Assembly: GCA_050949905.1 (NCBI GenBank)
Contig: JBMNGP010000013.1
Span: 186,001-250,000 of the forward strand
Reading direction: 5' to 3'
Length of the DNA: 64,000 nt
Source: DUML01 sp050949905
GTDB taxonomy: Bacteria; Bacillota; Desulfitobacteriia; Desulfitobacteriales; Syntrophobotulaceae
Shown: piece after piece, positions 41,017-49,673 of the stretch
Position numbering within the stretch: the first letter of the stretch is position 1
Layout: every line of letters begins with the position of its first letter
Notes under the pieces: generated by a model
What the model was told of the DNA's origin: nothing
The model's database searches: none
Seen by the model: the letters and a program-made list of their open reading frames with translations, nothing else
Made by a program: the position numbers and the translations under genes

Positions 41017-41625
41017 ATGGCTTTTTGCTCGCAAAGTGCTCAGGAATTAGACTCGAAGCAAGTCCTGCAGATTTTTAAGGATACCGGTGCCCTGCTGCAA
41101 GGACATTTCTTGTTGACTTCCGGCAAGCATAGCTCTCAGTATATGCAATGTGCTCAAGTTCTCCAGTATCCCAGGCTGGCAGCTCAGCTTGGCCAAGAGC
41201 TGGCCGCTAAGTTTAGGGGTCGGGAAATTGAAACTGTTGTCGGACCTGCCATGGGGGGCATCATCGTAGCGCACGAAGTGGGAAAGGCCTTAGGTGTCAA
41301 AGCTATCTTTACCGAAAGGCAAAACGGAGAAATGGTTTTAAGAAGGGGATTTAAGCTCTCCCCGGGAGAAAAAGTGCTAGTAGTGGAAGATGTGATTACG
41401 ACCGGAGGATCTGTGCAGGAAGTAATCAATATTGTTCGGGAAGCCGGGGCTTTACCTGTTGGTGTAGGGGTGCTGGTCGATCGCAGCGGCGGGAAGGCAG
41501 CTTTTGCAGATCTTGTTTTGCACAGCCTTATTCAAGTTAATATTGAAGCCTATGAACCCGATAATTGCCCCCTCTGTGCCCAAGGCCTACCCTGGGAAAA
41601 GCCCGGCAGCAGGGGAATCAAGTAA
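41017..41625 (+). CDS. pyrE: Orotate phosphoribosyltransferase
   Basis: Converts orotate and PRPP to OMP. The start at 41017 gives 202 residues with AAGGTGG nine bases upstream; an open frame back to 40954 has no ribosome-binding site and begins in the hairpin element. The PRPP motif VLVVEDVITTGGS is near residue 125, with HFLLTSGKHS at the substrate site and ETVVGPAMGGIIVA. The C-terminal DNCPLCAQGLPWEKPGS is common in the PyrE subtype of Peptococcaceae and Moorella relatives. Separated from thpR by the hairpin element, it may need its own promoter. Confidence 0.95.
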   Translation: MAFCSQSAQELDSKQVLQIFKDTGALLQGHFLLTSGKHSSQYMQCAQVLQYPRLAAQLGQELAAKFRGREIETVVGPAMGGIIVAHEVGKALGVKAIFTERQNGEMVLRRGFKLSPGEKVLVVEDVITTGGSVQEVINIVREAGALPVGVGVLVDRSGGKAAFADLVLHSLIQVNIEAYEPDNCPLCAQGLPWEKPGSRGIK

Positions 41626-41679
41626 AGAAGTATTTGCTTGATTCCTTTTAATAATGTAGGGCTTGCTAAACCAATTTAA

Positions 41680-41770
41680 TACTTAGGCAACTTACTGAAA
41701 GGTAAGGACGCTCAGCTACAAATCTAAAGTAGAAAATACTATGATGGTTAGGCGGCAAAGGTTGTAATAT
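41680..41770 (+). ncRNA. Candidate GEMM-like (c-di-GMP-I class) riboswitch aptamer
   Basis: Several landmarks resemble the GEMM-I aptamer and occur in the same order: GGCAA, a hairpin with GAAA tetraloop (CTTACT-GAAA-GGTAAG), GGACGC followed by AGC, CTAAAG, and TATGATGG. The 3' part departs from consensus: GGCAA should pair with TTGCC, but here GCAAC can pair only with GTTGT at 41761-41765. It may be a variant with altered specificity or a diverged aptamer. The terminator about 70 bases downstream would act as the expression platform. Confidence 0.45.
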
Positions 41771-41840
41771 TGAGTTTGTAATATGTATCATGGCTTAGAA
41801 ATATAAATAACAGTTTAGAAATATTAATATTACAGTTATA

Positions 41841-41873
41841 AAGTTATGGCTGATTGTAGGCTATGACTTTTTT
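41841..41873 (+). terminator. Intrinsic terminator in the hydrogenase leader
   Basis: AAGTTATGGC (41841-41850) and GCTATGACTT (41860-41869) form a ten-base-pair stem with two G-T wobbles, followed by a run of six Ts (41868-41873). It lies upstream of the hydrogenase operon and downstream of the structured leader, which fits an attenuator. Confidence 0.75.
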
Positions 41874-42007
41874 CCTTTTTCTGTAAAATTTTTATAAAAA
41901 AATTGTTATTTTTGGTTCCAGGAAAAGGGTTTTTATTAATTAAAGCGAATATATGATAGAAATAAATCTAAGATAATTATTATTCGCTTTGCAAGGGAGG
42001 ATTTGTA

Positions 42008-43156
42008 ATGCCGGAAAGTTATTATCAGTGGGCAATCAACAAAGGAATCAGCCGCCGGGAATTTCTTAAATTTTGCACAGCTATGGCTGCAATGCTTGGT
42101 TTGGAAGCCAGCATGGTTCCTAAAATCGTACATGCTTTAGAGACAAATCCCAGAGTACCCGTTATCTATCTTAATTTGCAGGAGTGTACTTGCTGCAGTG
42201 AATCTTTATTACGCGCCGGCCATCCGCTGGCCGCAGATTTAATTCTGAATATGATCTCTTTGGATTACATGGAAGTATTGCAGGCTGCTGCCGGTGAGCA
42301 GGCTGAAGAGGCCAAGCTAAAAACTATGAGGGAATACCATAACAAGTATCTTTTAGTAGTAGAAGGAAGTGCAACTTTAGCCGAAGACGGAGTGTATTGC
42401 ACTATTGGCGGCAGGACAACTGTTAGTATTTTGGAAGAAGCAGCCGCGGGCGCCTTGGCGGTTATCGCTTATGGGTCGTGCGCCACAGATGGTTGTGTTC
42501 AAGCTGCTTATCCTAATCCTACCGGAGCAGTTCCTATTCATGAGGTAGTAAAAGATAAACCGGTAATCAAGGTTCCGGGGTGTCCCCCGATTGCTGAGGT
42601 GATTACGGGAACCATTGTCCATTATTTAACTTTTGGCGTGCTTCCGGAATTAACTCCTCAAGGAAGGCCCAAGGCCTTTTACCAGCATACTATTCATGAC
42701 AATTGCAACCGTAGAGCCTTCTTTGATAAGGGAATGTTTGTAGAATCTTTTGATGACCATGGAGCCCGCGAAGGCTGGTGTCTATACAAGATGGGCTGCA
42801 AAGGTCCGTCTACTTATAATGCTTGTGCCTTAACCGGCTGGAATGAAGGGACGAGCTATCCGATCAAGTCCGGGCATCCCTGTTTAGGATGTTCAGAAGA
42901 TAGATTCTTTGACCGGGGCTCTTTTTATTCCGTAATGGATAAGGATTTACAGGAACCCCGTTTCGAGGAAGACATAAGTGCAATTAACAAAAATAAAGTG
43001 ATTATCGGTGTTGCTGCAGGAGCTGCCGCAGGTGCCGTAGGCGGGGCAGTTGCCTCTGCTGCTTTTCTTGCTAACAGGAAGGATAAAAAGCAATATATTG
43101 ATCCGGAGGTATTCTATAAGAATAAAAATCAATCCGATACAAAGATTGAGGATTGA
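42008..43156 (+). CDS. [NiFe] hydrogenase small subunit, Tat-exported, C-terminally anchored
   Basis: Iron-sulfur subunit of a membrane-bound uptake hydrogenase that passes electrons from H2 to the membrane. The 382 residues begin with a twin-arginine signal (SRREFLKFCTAMAAMLG). Cluster cysteines are visible in LQECTCCSES, YGSCATDGCVQAAYPNP, VPGCPP, HDNCNRRAFF, EGWCLYKMGCKGPSTYNAC and HPCLGCSEDRFFDRG, giving proximal, medial and distal clusters. A hydrophobic, Ala/Gly-rich C-terminal helix (about 333-353) followed by RKDKK should anchor it on the outer face. Large subunit gene follows after 48 bp. Confidence 0.96.
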   Translation: MPESYYQWAINKGISRREFLKFCTAMAAMLGLEASMVPKIVHALETNPRVPVIYLNLQECTCCSESLLRAGHPLAADLILNMISLDYMEVLQAAAGEQAEEAKLKTMREYHNKYLLVVEGSATLAEDGVYCTIGGRTTVSILEEAAAGALAVIAYGSCATDGCVQAAYPNPTGAVPIHEVVKDKPVIKVPGCPPIAEVITGTIVHYLTFGVLPELTPQGRPKAFYQHTIHDNCNRRAFFDKGMFVESFDDHGAREGWCLYKMGCKGPSTYNACALTGWNEGTSYPIKSGHPCLGCSEDRFFDRGSFYSVMDKDLQEPRFEEDISAINKNKVIIGVAAGAAAGAVGGAVASAAFLANRKDKKQYIDPEVFYKNKNQSDTKIED

Positions 43157-43204
43157 GTTTGTCTATTCTAGATCACTATTAAGAAATAGAAAGGAATAGA
43201 GAAT

Positions 43205-44920
43205 ATGGCTACGAAAAGAATTGTGATTGATCCGGTTACCCGTATCGAAGGTCACCTACGGGTGGAAGCTGTGGTTGAAGGCAACAAAATAACCGATGCT
43301 ATAAGTTCCAGCACAATTTTCCGGGGAATAGAAATAATTGTACAAAATCGTGATCCAAGGGATGCCTGGGCTTTTATGCAAAGAATTTGCGGAGTCTGCA
43401 CCCATACCCATGCTCTGGCTTCCATCCGGGCCGTTGAGGATGCATTAAAGATTACCGTTCCCAAAAATGCTAATCTTATTCGCAATATCATGTCGGCAAC
43501 TCAGGATATTCAGGACCATGCCGTTCATTTTTACCACTTGCATGGCTTTGATTGGATTGATGTTGTCAGCGCCTTGAAAGCAGATCCTGCCCAGACCAGC
43601 GCCATTGCCATGTCCATTTCCCAATGGCCGTTATCTACTACAAGCTACTTTACCGATATTCAGAATAAAATTAAAAAATTAGTAGAAAGCAGCCAATTAG
43701 GTATCTTTGCTAATGCTTACTGGGGGCATCCGGCTTATAAACTTCCGCCGGAGGTCAACTTGCTTGGTGTTGCCCATTACCTTGAGGCTTTAAACTGGCA
43801 AAAGGAAATTGTGAAGATTCATGCTGTTTTTGGCGGGAAGAACCCGCATCCCAACTATGTGGTGGGCGGAGTACCCTCTGCTATTAATCTTAATAGCCAC
43901 GGCGTAATTAATATGGAGCGCTTAAATCTTGTTAAATCCAAAATCGATGAAGCTAAGACTTTTGTCGAGCAAGTACTTATCCCTGATATTTTAGCGATAG
44001 CCGGCTTTTATAAGAACGAACTCTGGGGAGGCGGCTTAAGAAATTATATGTCTTATGGCGATTATCCGCAGACTTCCATCAATGAGCCCGCTAGCTTTTT
44101 GGTTCCCCGGGGAATTGTTCTTGATGGAGACCTTACAAAAGTATACGAGGTTGATCTGAAAGATCCGGAGCAGATTCATGAATTTGTAGACCACTCCTGG
44201 TTCCGTTATGAGAAGCCGAATGCCGGACTTCATCCCTGGGAAGGGAAAACCGAACCCCACTATGACGGGCCTAAACCTCCTTACCAGTACCTGGACGAAA
44301 ACAAGGGATACAGCTGGTCCAAAAGCCCTCGTTGGCGGGGCAAGCCGATGGAAGTCGGCCCCTTAGCCAGGTTTGTTGTTGGTTATGCTAAAGGTGATGA
44401 GGAAATCAGGCATTTGGTGGACAGTTCTTTGCAAAAGCTGGATCTTCCTCTCACTGCTCTTTTCTCTACTCTCGGCCGAACATTGGCCAGGGCTTTAGAG
44501 ACCCAACACCGGGTCAATATTTTAGGAAAGTTCTACAAGGATTTAATTGCTAATATTAAAGCAGGAGATACGGCAACATTTAATAACGAAAAGTGGAATC
44601 CTCATACCTGGCCGGCAGAAGCCCAGGGAGTAGGTTTCAGTGAAGCTCCACGCGGAGCTTTAGGGCATTGGGTGGAAATTAAGGACGGTAAGATAGCCAA
44701 TTACCAAGCGGTTGTCCCTACCACCTGGAATGCCTCTCCCAGGGATGCCAACAAACAGCTTGGCGCTTACGAAGCAGCTATAATCGATACACCACTAGCA
44801 AATCCTGAGCAGCCCTTGGAAGTTTTAAGGACCATTCACTCTTTTGATCCCTGCATAGCCTGTGCTTGCCACCTGCTTGATCCCCAAGGGTATGAGTTAA
44901 ATGTTGTTAAGGCCTATTGA
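43205..44920 (+). CDS. [NiFe] hydrogenase large (catalytic) subunit
   Basis: Holds the NiFe(CN)2CO active site and oxidises or forms H2. The 571 residues carry the N-terminal L1 motif RICGVCTHTHALAS (CxxC) near residue 60 and the C-terminal L2 motif DPCIACACH. After the final His there are 15 more residues, LLDPQGYELNVVKAY, which the maturation protease removes after nickel insertion. It is exported as a complex with the Tat signal of the small subunit. No hyp maturation genes are in the window. Weak AAAGGAA ribosome-binding site before the ATG. Confidence 0.97.
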   Translation: MATKRIVIDPVTRIEGHLRVEAVVEGNKITDAISSSTIFRGIEIIVQNRDPRDAWAFMQRICGVCTHTHALASIRAVEDALKITVPKNANLIRNIMSATQDIQDHAVHFYHLHGFDWIDVVSALKADPAQTSAIAMSISQWPLSTTSYFTDIQNKIKKLVESSQLGIFANAYWGHPAYKLPPEVNLLGVAHYLEALNWQKEIVKIHAVFGGKNPHPNYVVGGVPSAINLNSHGVINMERLNLVKSKIDEAKTFVEQVLIPDILAIAGFYKNELWGGGLRNYMSYGDYPQTSINEPASFLVPRGIVLDGDLTKVYEVDLKDPEQIHEFVDHSWFRYEKPNAGLHPWEGKTEPHYDGPKPPYQYLDENKGYSWSKSPRWRGKPMEVGPLARFVVGYAKGDEEIRHLVDSSLQKLDLPLTALFSTLGRTLARALETQHRVNILGKFYKDLIANIKAGDTATFNNEKWNPHTWPAEAQGVGFSEAPRGALGHWVEIKDGKIANYQAVVPTTWNASPRDANKQLGAYEAAIIDTPLANPEQPLEVLRTIHSFDPCIACACHLLDPQGYELNVVKAY

Positions 44921-44953
44921 TCTAAAAGGTATTGATCTAAAAGGAGTGCTGTT

Positions 44954-45430
44954 TTGTCAAATATTAAAATCTTGGGAGTGGGCAACCTTGTAAGACAGGA
45001 TGAAGGCCTTGGTATCCATCTTTTACAGGCCTTACAAAATAAATTGCCCCCTGTCCTGCCAGCCGGGATTGAACTCTTAGATGGCGGAACCGGGGGGCTT
45101 ATTCTCCTGGATTATGTGGAAAGTGCTGAGAAATTACTGATCTTAGATGCTGTGGCGGCGGGAAGAGAACCGGGGGAAATCGTTATTTGGCAGAAGGAGG
45201 AAATTCCCTATTTTATCGCACCGAAAATGACCGTTCATCAGGTTAGTTTGGCTGAAGTTTTACACTGGGCAAAATTCAGGGGAAAGTATCCTCAGGATAT
45301 TGTGGTGGTTGGCATTCAGCCTAAATGTCTGGATTGGGGTACCAAGCTGAGTGAAGAAGTGCGCAATTCTTTGCCTGCTGCCTTGCATGAGGTCTTAAGC
45401 ATCTTAAAAAAATGGGGTGTTAAGCTGTAG
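44954..45430 (+). CDS. Hydrogenase maturation endopeptidase (HyaD/HycI family)
   Basis: Cleaves the C-terminal extension of the large subunit after nickel incorporation. The 158 residues carry the nickel-recognition motif GVGNLVRQDEGLGIHLL at the start with its conserved Asp/Glu, and LDGGTGGLILLDYVE and LLILDAVAAGREPG with the second acidic ligand, plus MTVHQVSLAEVL with the histidine. TTG start with AAGGAG upstream. Its 3' end runs 27 bp into the 3' end of the convergent lpdA gene. No cytochrome b subunit gene is found in the operon. Confidence 0.95.
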   Translation: MSNIKILGVGNLVRQDEGLGIHLLQALQNKLPPVLPAGIELLDGGTGGLILLDYVESAEKLLILDAVAAGREPGEIVIWQKEEIPYFIAPKMTVHQVSLAEVLHWAKFRGKYPQDIVVVGIQPKCLDWGTKLSEEVRNSLPAALHEVLSILKKWGVKL

Positions 45431-46840
45431 ACCTAAGACCGCTTCATGGAAAGTTTCGGCCAGAGTGGGGTGAGCGTGGATCATATTTTGAATATCTGTA
45501 GCCTTAAGCCCCTGGTGTAAGCTTAAGGCTGCCTCATGGATCAAATCACTGGCATGAGGCCCTAAAATGTGGACACCGAGAATTTCTCCGCTCTCTTTAT
45601 TGGCCAGAACTTTGATTAAGCCTTCACCTTCACCTAAGGTGAGGGCTTTGCCGTTGGCGCCAAACATGGCTTTGCTGACCTGGTAAGGAATGTTTTGGCT
45701 TTTAGCTTCTTCCTCAGTCAGGCCGACGGCAGCCATTTCCGGAAAAGTAAAGACACAGGAGGGCACAACCGGCAAGGGCTTTTCCGTACTTAACAATTGG
45801 TCGGTTTTACTCTCCTCGGGTTTTGTTTCCCGGGAAGCAAATATTTTTTCAGCCGCAATTCTTCCTTGATGGGAGGCTACATGGGCGAGCATTTGACCGC
45901 CGATTACATCGCCAATGGCATATATGCCGGGAACAGAAGTAGCGAAGTCCTTGTCAACCTCAATTCCTTGGCGGCTATAGCGGACACCGGTTTCTTCAAG
46001 TCCTAAGCCTTCGGTCTGGGGTGCCCGGCCGGTGGCAAGCAAGACAATATCGGCGTTATACTCCAAGGCAGCTTCATTTTTGCCTTGAGCACAAACAAGC
46101 AAACCCTCTCCTGACTGCCGGATTTCCTGAACTCTAACGCCTGTTTCAATCTTGAGGCCTTTCTTTTTCAGCAGGGGATTAAAGCGCCTGACCAGCTCTT
46201 CATCCATCATGGGCAGGATGCGGGGCAATAATTCCAGGACTGTCACTTCACTGCCGAAGGACTGGAAGATAGCCGCCAATTCCATGCCGATTACTCCGCC
46301 GCCGATAATAACCATTCTGCCGGGAAGCGTTGTCAGATCTAAAACTTCCTTACTGGTAAGCACTCCCGGAAGATCCGTCCCGGGGATCGGCAGGCTGGCG
46401 CTTCTTGAGCCTGAGGCCAATAAAATGTTGCGGGCTGTAATTTTCTCCGGGATACCGTCAGGACTAGAGGGAGTGACCTCCACTGTAGTGGGGTTCAGTA
46501 GACGGGCTTTACCTAGGAGAACCTTGATGCCATGAATTTTCATCAGCTGTTTTATCCCGGCGTGCAGGCGCTGGACAATTTCTTGTTTGCGCGCTTGCAC
46601 TTTAGGCATGTCGAGGGAAAACCCGGCGAGGTCCACGCCGAACTCCCGGGCTTTTTTCAGAGTATTTATTACTTCGGCATTCTTATATAAAGCTTTGGTG
46701 GGAATACAACCCCAGTGGAGACAAGTTCCCCCCAGGGCATGCTGTTCAACCAGAATCACTTTGGCTCCCAGCTGGGCAGCCCTGATGGCAGCGGTGTAGC
46801 CGCCCGAGCCTCCGCCAATAATAATTAAATCATGTTCCAT
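45404..46840 (-). CDS. lpdA: Dihydrolipoyl dehydrogenase (L-protein of glycine cleavage)
   Basis: Flavoprotein that reoxidises the dihydrolipoyl arm of GcvH with NAD+. The start at 46840 gives 478 residues (MEHDLIIIGGGSGGYTAA) with AAAGGA nine bases upstream; an ATG at 46864 overlaps the end of gcvPB. The redox disulfide is in GGTCLHWGCIPTKAL (CxxxxC), a second dinucleotide site is VIIGGGVIGMELA, GIYAIGDVIGGQMLAHVA binds FAD, and HAHPTLAE near the C-terminus holds the catalytic His-Glu pair. It is the last gene of the minus-strand gcv operon, so it probably serves glycine cleavage. Confidence 0.95.
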   Translation of the reverse strand: MEHDLIIIGGGSGGYTAAIRAAQLGAKVILVEQHALGGTCLHWGCIPTKALYKNAEVINTLKKAREFGVDLAGFSLDMPKVQARKQEIVQRLHAGIKQLMKIHGIKVLLGKARLLNPTTVEVTPSSPDGIPEKITARNILLASGSRSASLPIPGTDLPGVLTSKEVLDLTTLPGRMVIIGGGVIGMELAAIFQSFGSEVTVLELLPRILPMMDEELVRRFNPLLKKKGLKIETGVRVQEIRQSGEGLLVCAQGKNEAALEYNADIVLLATGRAPQTEGLGLEETGVRYSRQGIEVDKDFATSVPGIYAIGDVIGGQMLAHVASHQGRIAAEKIFASRETKPEESKTDQLLSTEKPLPVVPSCVFTFPEMAAVGLTEEEAKSQNIPYQVSKAMFGANGKALTLGEGEGLIKVLANKESGEILGVHILGPHASDLIHEAALSLHQGLKATDIQNMIHAHPTLAETFHEAVLGLQLNTPFF

Positions 46841-46853
46841 AGCATTCGTTCCT

Positions 46854-48329
46854 TTATCTCTCATCTTCTTCCGGCCGCCAACGAACTCTCGGGTTGCGGG
46901 CTGCGGCTACTTCATCCAGGCGCTGCACCACGGTATTATGGGGTGCGGAACGGACTAATTCCGGATCTGTTTGGATTTCTTCGACGATAGCCTTAAGAGT
47001 GGCGATAAATTCATCCAGGGTTTCTTTGCTTTCAGTCTCGGTAGGCTCCAGCATCAGAGCTTCCTGGACAATCAGCGGGAAATAAATAGTCGGCGGGTGA
47101 TAGCCATAATCTAAGAGCCTTTTGGCGATATCCAGGACTGCTACCCCTTGAGCGTGATAATTCTGGCCGGAGAAAACGCACTCGTGCATGCAAAGGCGGT
47201 CATAGGGAAGAAGGAAGAGCCCTTTTAACTTCTGCAGCAAATAGTTAGCATTTAAAACCGCGTTTTCCGAGACTTCTTTGAGCCCTTTGGCTCCCAGGCT
47301 TAAGATATAGGCATAAGCCTTGACCAGAACATTAAAATTCCCATAGAAAGACCGTACTTTGCCCAAAGAGAGGGGAAGGTCGTCATCAAGATAATACTTG
47401 CCATCTCGCAATTCGACCAGAGGCTTAGGCAAGAAGGGAATCAAATCTTTTTTAACTCCCACCGGTCCTGAGCCGGGCCCCCCTCCGCCGTGCGGGGTGC
47501 TGAAAGTCTTGTGCAGGTTGAGATGGACAACATCAAAGCCCATATCACCCGGACGGGTAATTCCCAAAATGGCATTGGCATTGGCACCGTCATAATAAAG
47601 GAGCCCGCCGGCGGCATGAACGATGTCGGCGATTTCCTTAATATTCTCATCAAAGAGGCCTAAGGTATTGGGGTTGGTAAGCATCAAGCCGGCCAGTTCA
47701 GGGCTGACGGCAGCTCTTAGGGAATCAAGATCTACTCCCCCTTGGGCATTGCTTTTAACTTGGATTACTTCAAAACCGGCCATAGCCGCAGAGGCCGGAT
47801 TAGTACCGTGGGCCGAATCGGGAACAATTATCTTGGTCCGCCGGCTGTCGCCGCGGGCGGCATGGTAGGCTTTAATGGCTAAGAGGCCTGTTAACTCCCC
47901 GTGGGCACCGGCGGCAGGCTGGAGTGAGAAGCGGTCCATGCCGGTTATCTCCGAGAGCATGTTATCCAGTTCATAGATAATTTGCAGGCAGCCCTGGACA
48001 GTTTCTTCCGCCTGATAGGGATGGACATGTAGAAACCCGGGGAAACGCGAGACAACTTCATTTACTTTGGGATTGTATTTCATGGTACAACTGCCCAGAG
48101 GATAGAAACCGGCATCCACACCGTAATTGCGCTGAGATAAGCGGGTGAAGTGGCGGACGGTATCCAGCTCACTTACTTCCGGCAAACGAGGAGGCTTTTC
48201 TCTTAATAGTTCAGCCGGCAAGAGGTCGCTTACTTTTTTTTCCGGCACATCGCAGGGCGGAAGAGAATAGCCTTTTCGTCCCGGTTGGCTGATTTCGAAG
48301 ATTAAAGAGGTTTGCTTATTTTGAGCCAT
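46854..48329 (-). CDS. gcvPB: Glycine dehydrogenase (decarboxylating) subunit 2, GcvPB
   Basis: PLP-carrying subunit of the two-part P-protein, which decarboxylates glycine and loads the aminomethyl group on GcvH. The start at 48329 gives 491 residues with GGTGGG seven bases upstream; a GTG at 48341 lies inside gcvPA. The PLP lysine lies in HLNLHKTFSTPHGGGGPG, with DSAHGTNPASAAMAGF and YYDGANANAILG nearby. The C-terminal RPEEDER ends just before lpdA. Split P-proteins are usual in Firmicutes and archaea. Confidence 0.97.
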   Translation of the reverse strand: MAQNKQTSLIFEISQPGRKGYSLPPCDVPEKKVSDLLPAELLREKPPRLPEVSELDTVRHFTRLSQRNYGVDAGFYPLGSCTMKYNPKVNEVVSRFPGFLHVHPYQAEETVQGCLQIIYELDNMLSEITGMDRFSLQPAAGAHGELTGLLAIKAYHAARGDSRRTKIIVPDSAHGTNPASAAMAGFEVIQVKSNAQGGVDLDSLRAAVSPELAGLMLTNPNTLGLFDENIKEIADIVHAAGGLLYYDGANANAILGITRPGDMGFDVVHLNLHKTFSTPHGGGGPGSGPVGVKKDLIPFLPKPLVELRDGKYYLDDDLPLSLGKVRSFYGNFNVLVKAYAYILSLGAKGLKEVSENAVLNANYLLQKLKGLFLLPYDRLCMHECVFSGQNYHAQGVAVLDIAKRLLDYGYHPPTIYFPLIVQEALMLEPTETESKETLDEFIATLKAIVEEIQTDPELVRSAPHNTVVQRLDEVAAARNPRVRWRPEEDER

Positions 48330-48330
48330 C

Positions 48331-49671
48331 TTACTTCCCACCTACTTTCTCTACCAGGAGATCAATTTCTTCTTTGGTTCTTTTTTCGGTCACGGCCAGG
48401 AGCCAGGCGTTTTCCAGTTCAGGGTAAACTTCTTGCAAGGAGTAGCCGCCAATAATTCCGGCTTCTAACAGCTTGGCATTAAGCTCTGCCGGTGCCACGG
48501 GAGCCTTAACGGCAAATTCCTTAAAGAAAGGTGCCGTATAAACAGGGGAGAATCCCGGCAATTTGGTGATTTGCTCCCAAGCATAATGGGCTTTTTGCAG
48601 GCAGAGGCAAGCGACCTCTTTTAAACCTTCCTTGCCAAGCAAAGTTAAATAGATTGTCGCTGTTAGGGCATTTAAAGCCTGGTTGGAGCAAATATTAGAT
48701 GTTGCTTTTTCGCGGCGGATATGCTGCTCGCGGGCTTGGATAGTCAGGGTGAAACAGCGCCGGCCTTTTTTATCGGTGGTTTGACCCACAATCCTTCCCG
48801 GCATTTTGCGCAATAATTTCTCAGTAGCACAGAAAAAACCCAGGTGCGGCCCGCCAAAACTTAAGGGATTGCCTAGGGCTTGGCCTTCACCGACGACAAT
48901 GTCGGCACCGCATTCCCCGGGAGATTTAAGCAGCGCTAAAGAAATAGGGTCAGCACTAACAACCAAGAGAGCTTTGTGCTGATGAGCAATTTCTGCCAGC
49001 TCGGGCAAAGACTCGATTGCTCCCAAGAAGTTGGGGTTTTGCACCAGGATGGCTGCAGTTGCTGAAGAAATTGCCGTTTTTAATTCTTCTAAATCGAGGG
49101 TGCCATTGGTAAAGCCAATTTCCCTGACTTTGATTCCTCTGGCCTGAGCGTAGGTTTGAATAACCTCCCGGCTTTCCGGGTGGACTAAGCTGGCTACCAG
49201 CACTTCATCGCGCCTTGCAGCCTGGCAGGCCATCAGCATGGCTTCGGCCAGAGCACTGGCCCCGTCGTACATGGAGGCGTTAGCAACCTCCATGCCGGTC
49301 AGCTCACACATCATGGTTTGATATTCAAAAATAGCCTGCAGGGTTCCTTGGCTGATCTCAGGCTGGTAAGGCGTGTAAGCCGTATAGAATTCCTGACGGG
49401 AGACCAGGGTATCAATAACACTGGGGATAAAATGGTCGTAAACGCCGGCCCCCAAGAAGCAGATGTTGTCTTCCAGGTTGTTGTTCCGGCCGGCCAGGGC
49501 TTTCAAATGTTTGAGGAGATCCATTTCCGGAAGAGCTTCCGGTAGGTTAAGGTTTTGCCGGAGGCGGACTTCCTTAGGGATATCTTTAAACAGTTCTTCC
49601 AGAGAGCTTAACCCAATTTCCTTTAACATTTCTTCCTGCTGCCGGGCGGTATTGGAAATGTATCTGGACAA
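48331..49671 (-). CDS. gcvPA: Glycine dehydrogenase (decarboxylating) subunit 1, GcvPA
   Basis: The partner of GcvPB in the P-protein; fold type I PLP-enzyme half without the PLP lysine. The 446 residues begin MSRYISNTARQQEEMLKEIG and contain FLGAGVYDHFIPSVIDTL, YTPYQPEISQGTLQAIFEYQ and NASMYDGASALAEA, all strongly conserved in GcvPA. RREKATSNICSNQALNAL lies in the second half. It starts two bases after gcvH and ends one base before gcvPB, so the three are tightly coupled. Confidence 0.97.
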   Translation of the reverse strand: MSRYISNTARQQEEMLKEIGLSSLEELFKDIPKEVRLRQNLNLPEALPEMDLLKHLKALAGRNNNLEDNICFLGAGVYDHFIPSVIDTLVSRQEFYTAYTPYQPEISQGTLQAIFEYQTMMCELTGMEVANASMYDGASALAEAMLMACQAARRDEVLVASLVHPESREVIQTYAQARGIKVREIGFTNGTLDLEELKTAISSATAAILVQNPNFLGAIESLPELAEIAHQHKALLVVSADPISLALLKSPGECGADIVVGEGQALGNPLSFGGPHLGFFCATEKLLRKMPGRIVGQTTDKKGRRCFTLTIQAREQHIRREKATSNICSNQALNALTATIYLTLLGKEGLKEVACLCLQKAHYAWEQITKLPGFSPVYTAPFFKEFAVKAPVAPAELNAKLLEAGIIGGYSLQEVYPELENAWLLAVTEKRTKEEIDLLVEKVGGK

Positions 49672-49673
49672 GC

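Larger units (their letters stand above)
41626..42007 (+). other. 382-bp leader region of the hydrogenase operon
   Basis: The region is non-coding. It contains a structured RNA candidate (41680-41770), an intrinsic terminator (41841-41873) and a further AT-rich 130 bases before the hydrogenase small subunit, which has AGGGAGG at its start. Confidence 0.8.

Noticed and set aside
41017..41625. Second PyrR attenuator-like control of pyrE through the hairpin at 40867-40939
   Set aside because: The hairpin has no T run and no PyrR-binding motif (TCC..GAGA..GCAAGG), so it is not a PyrR attenuator.
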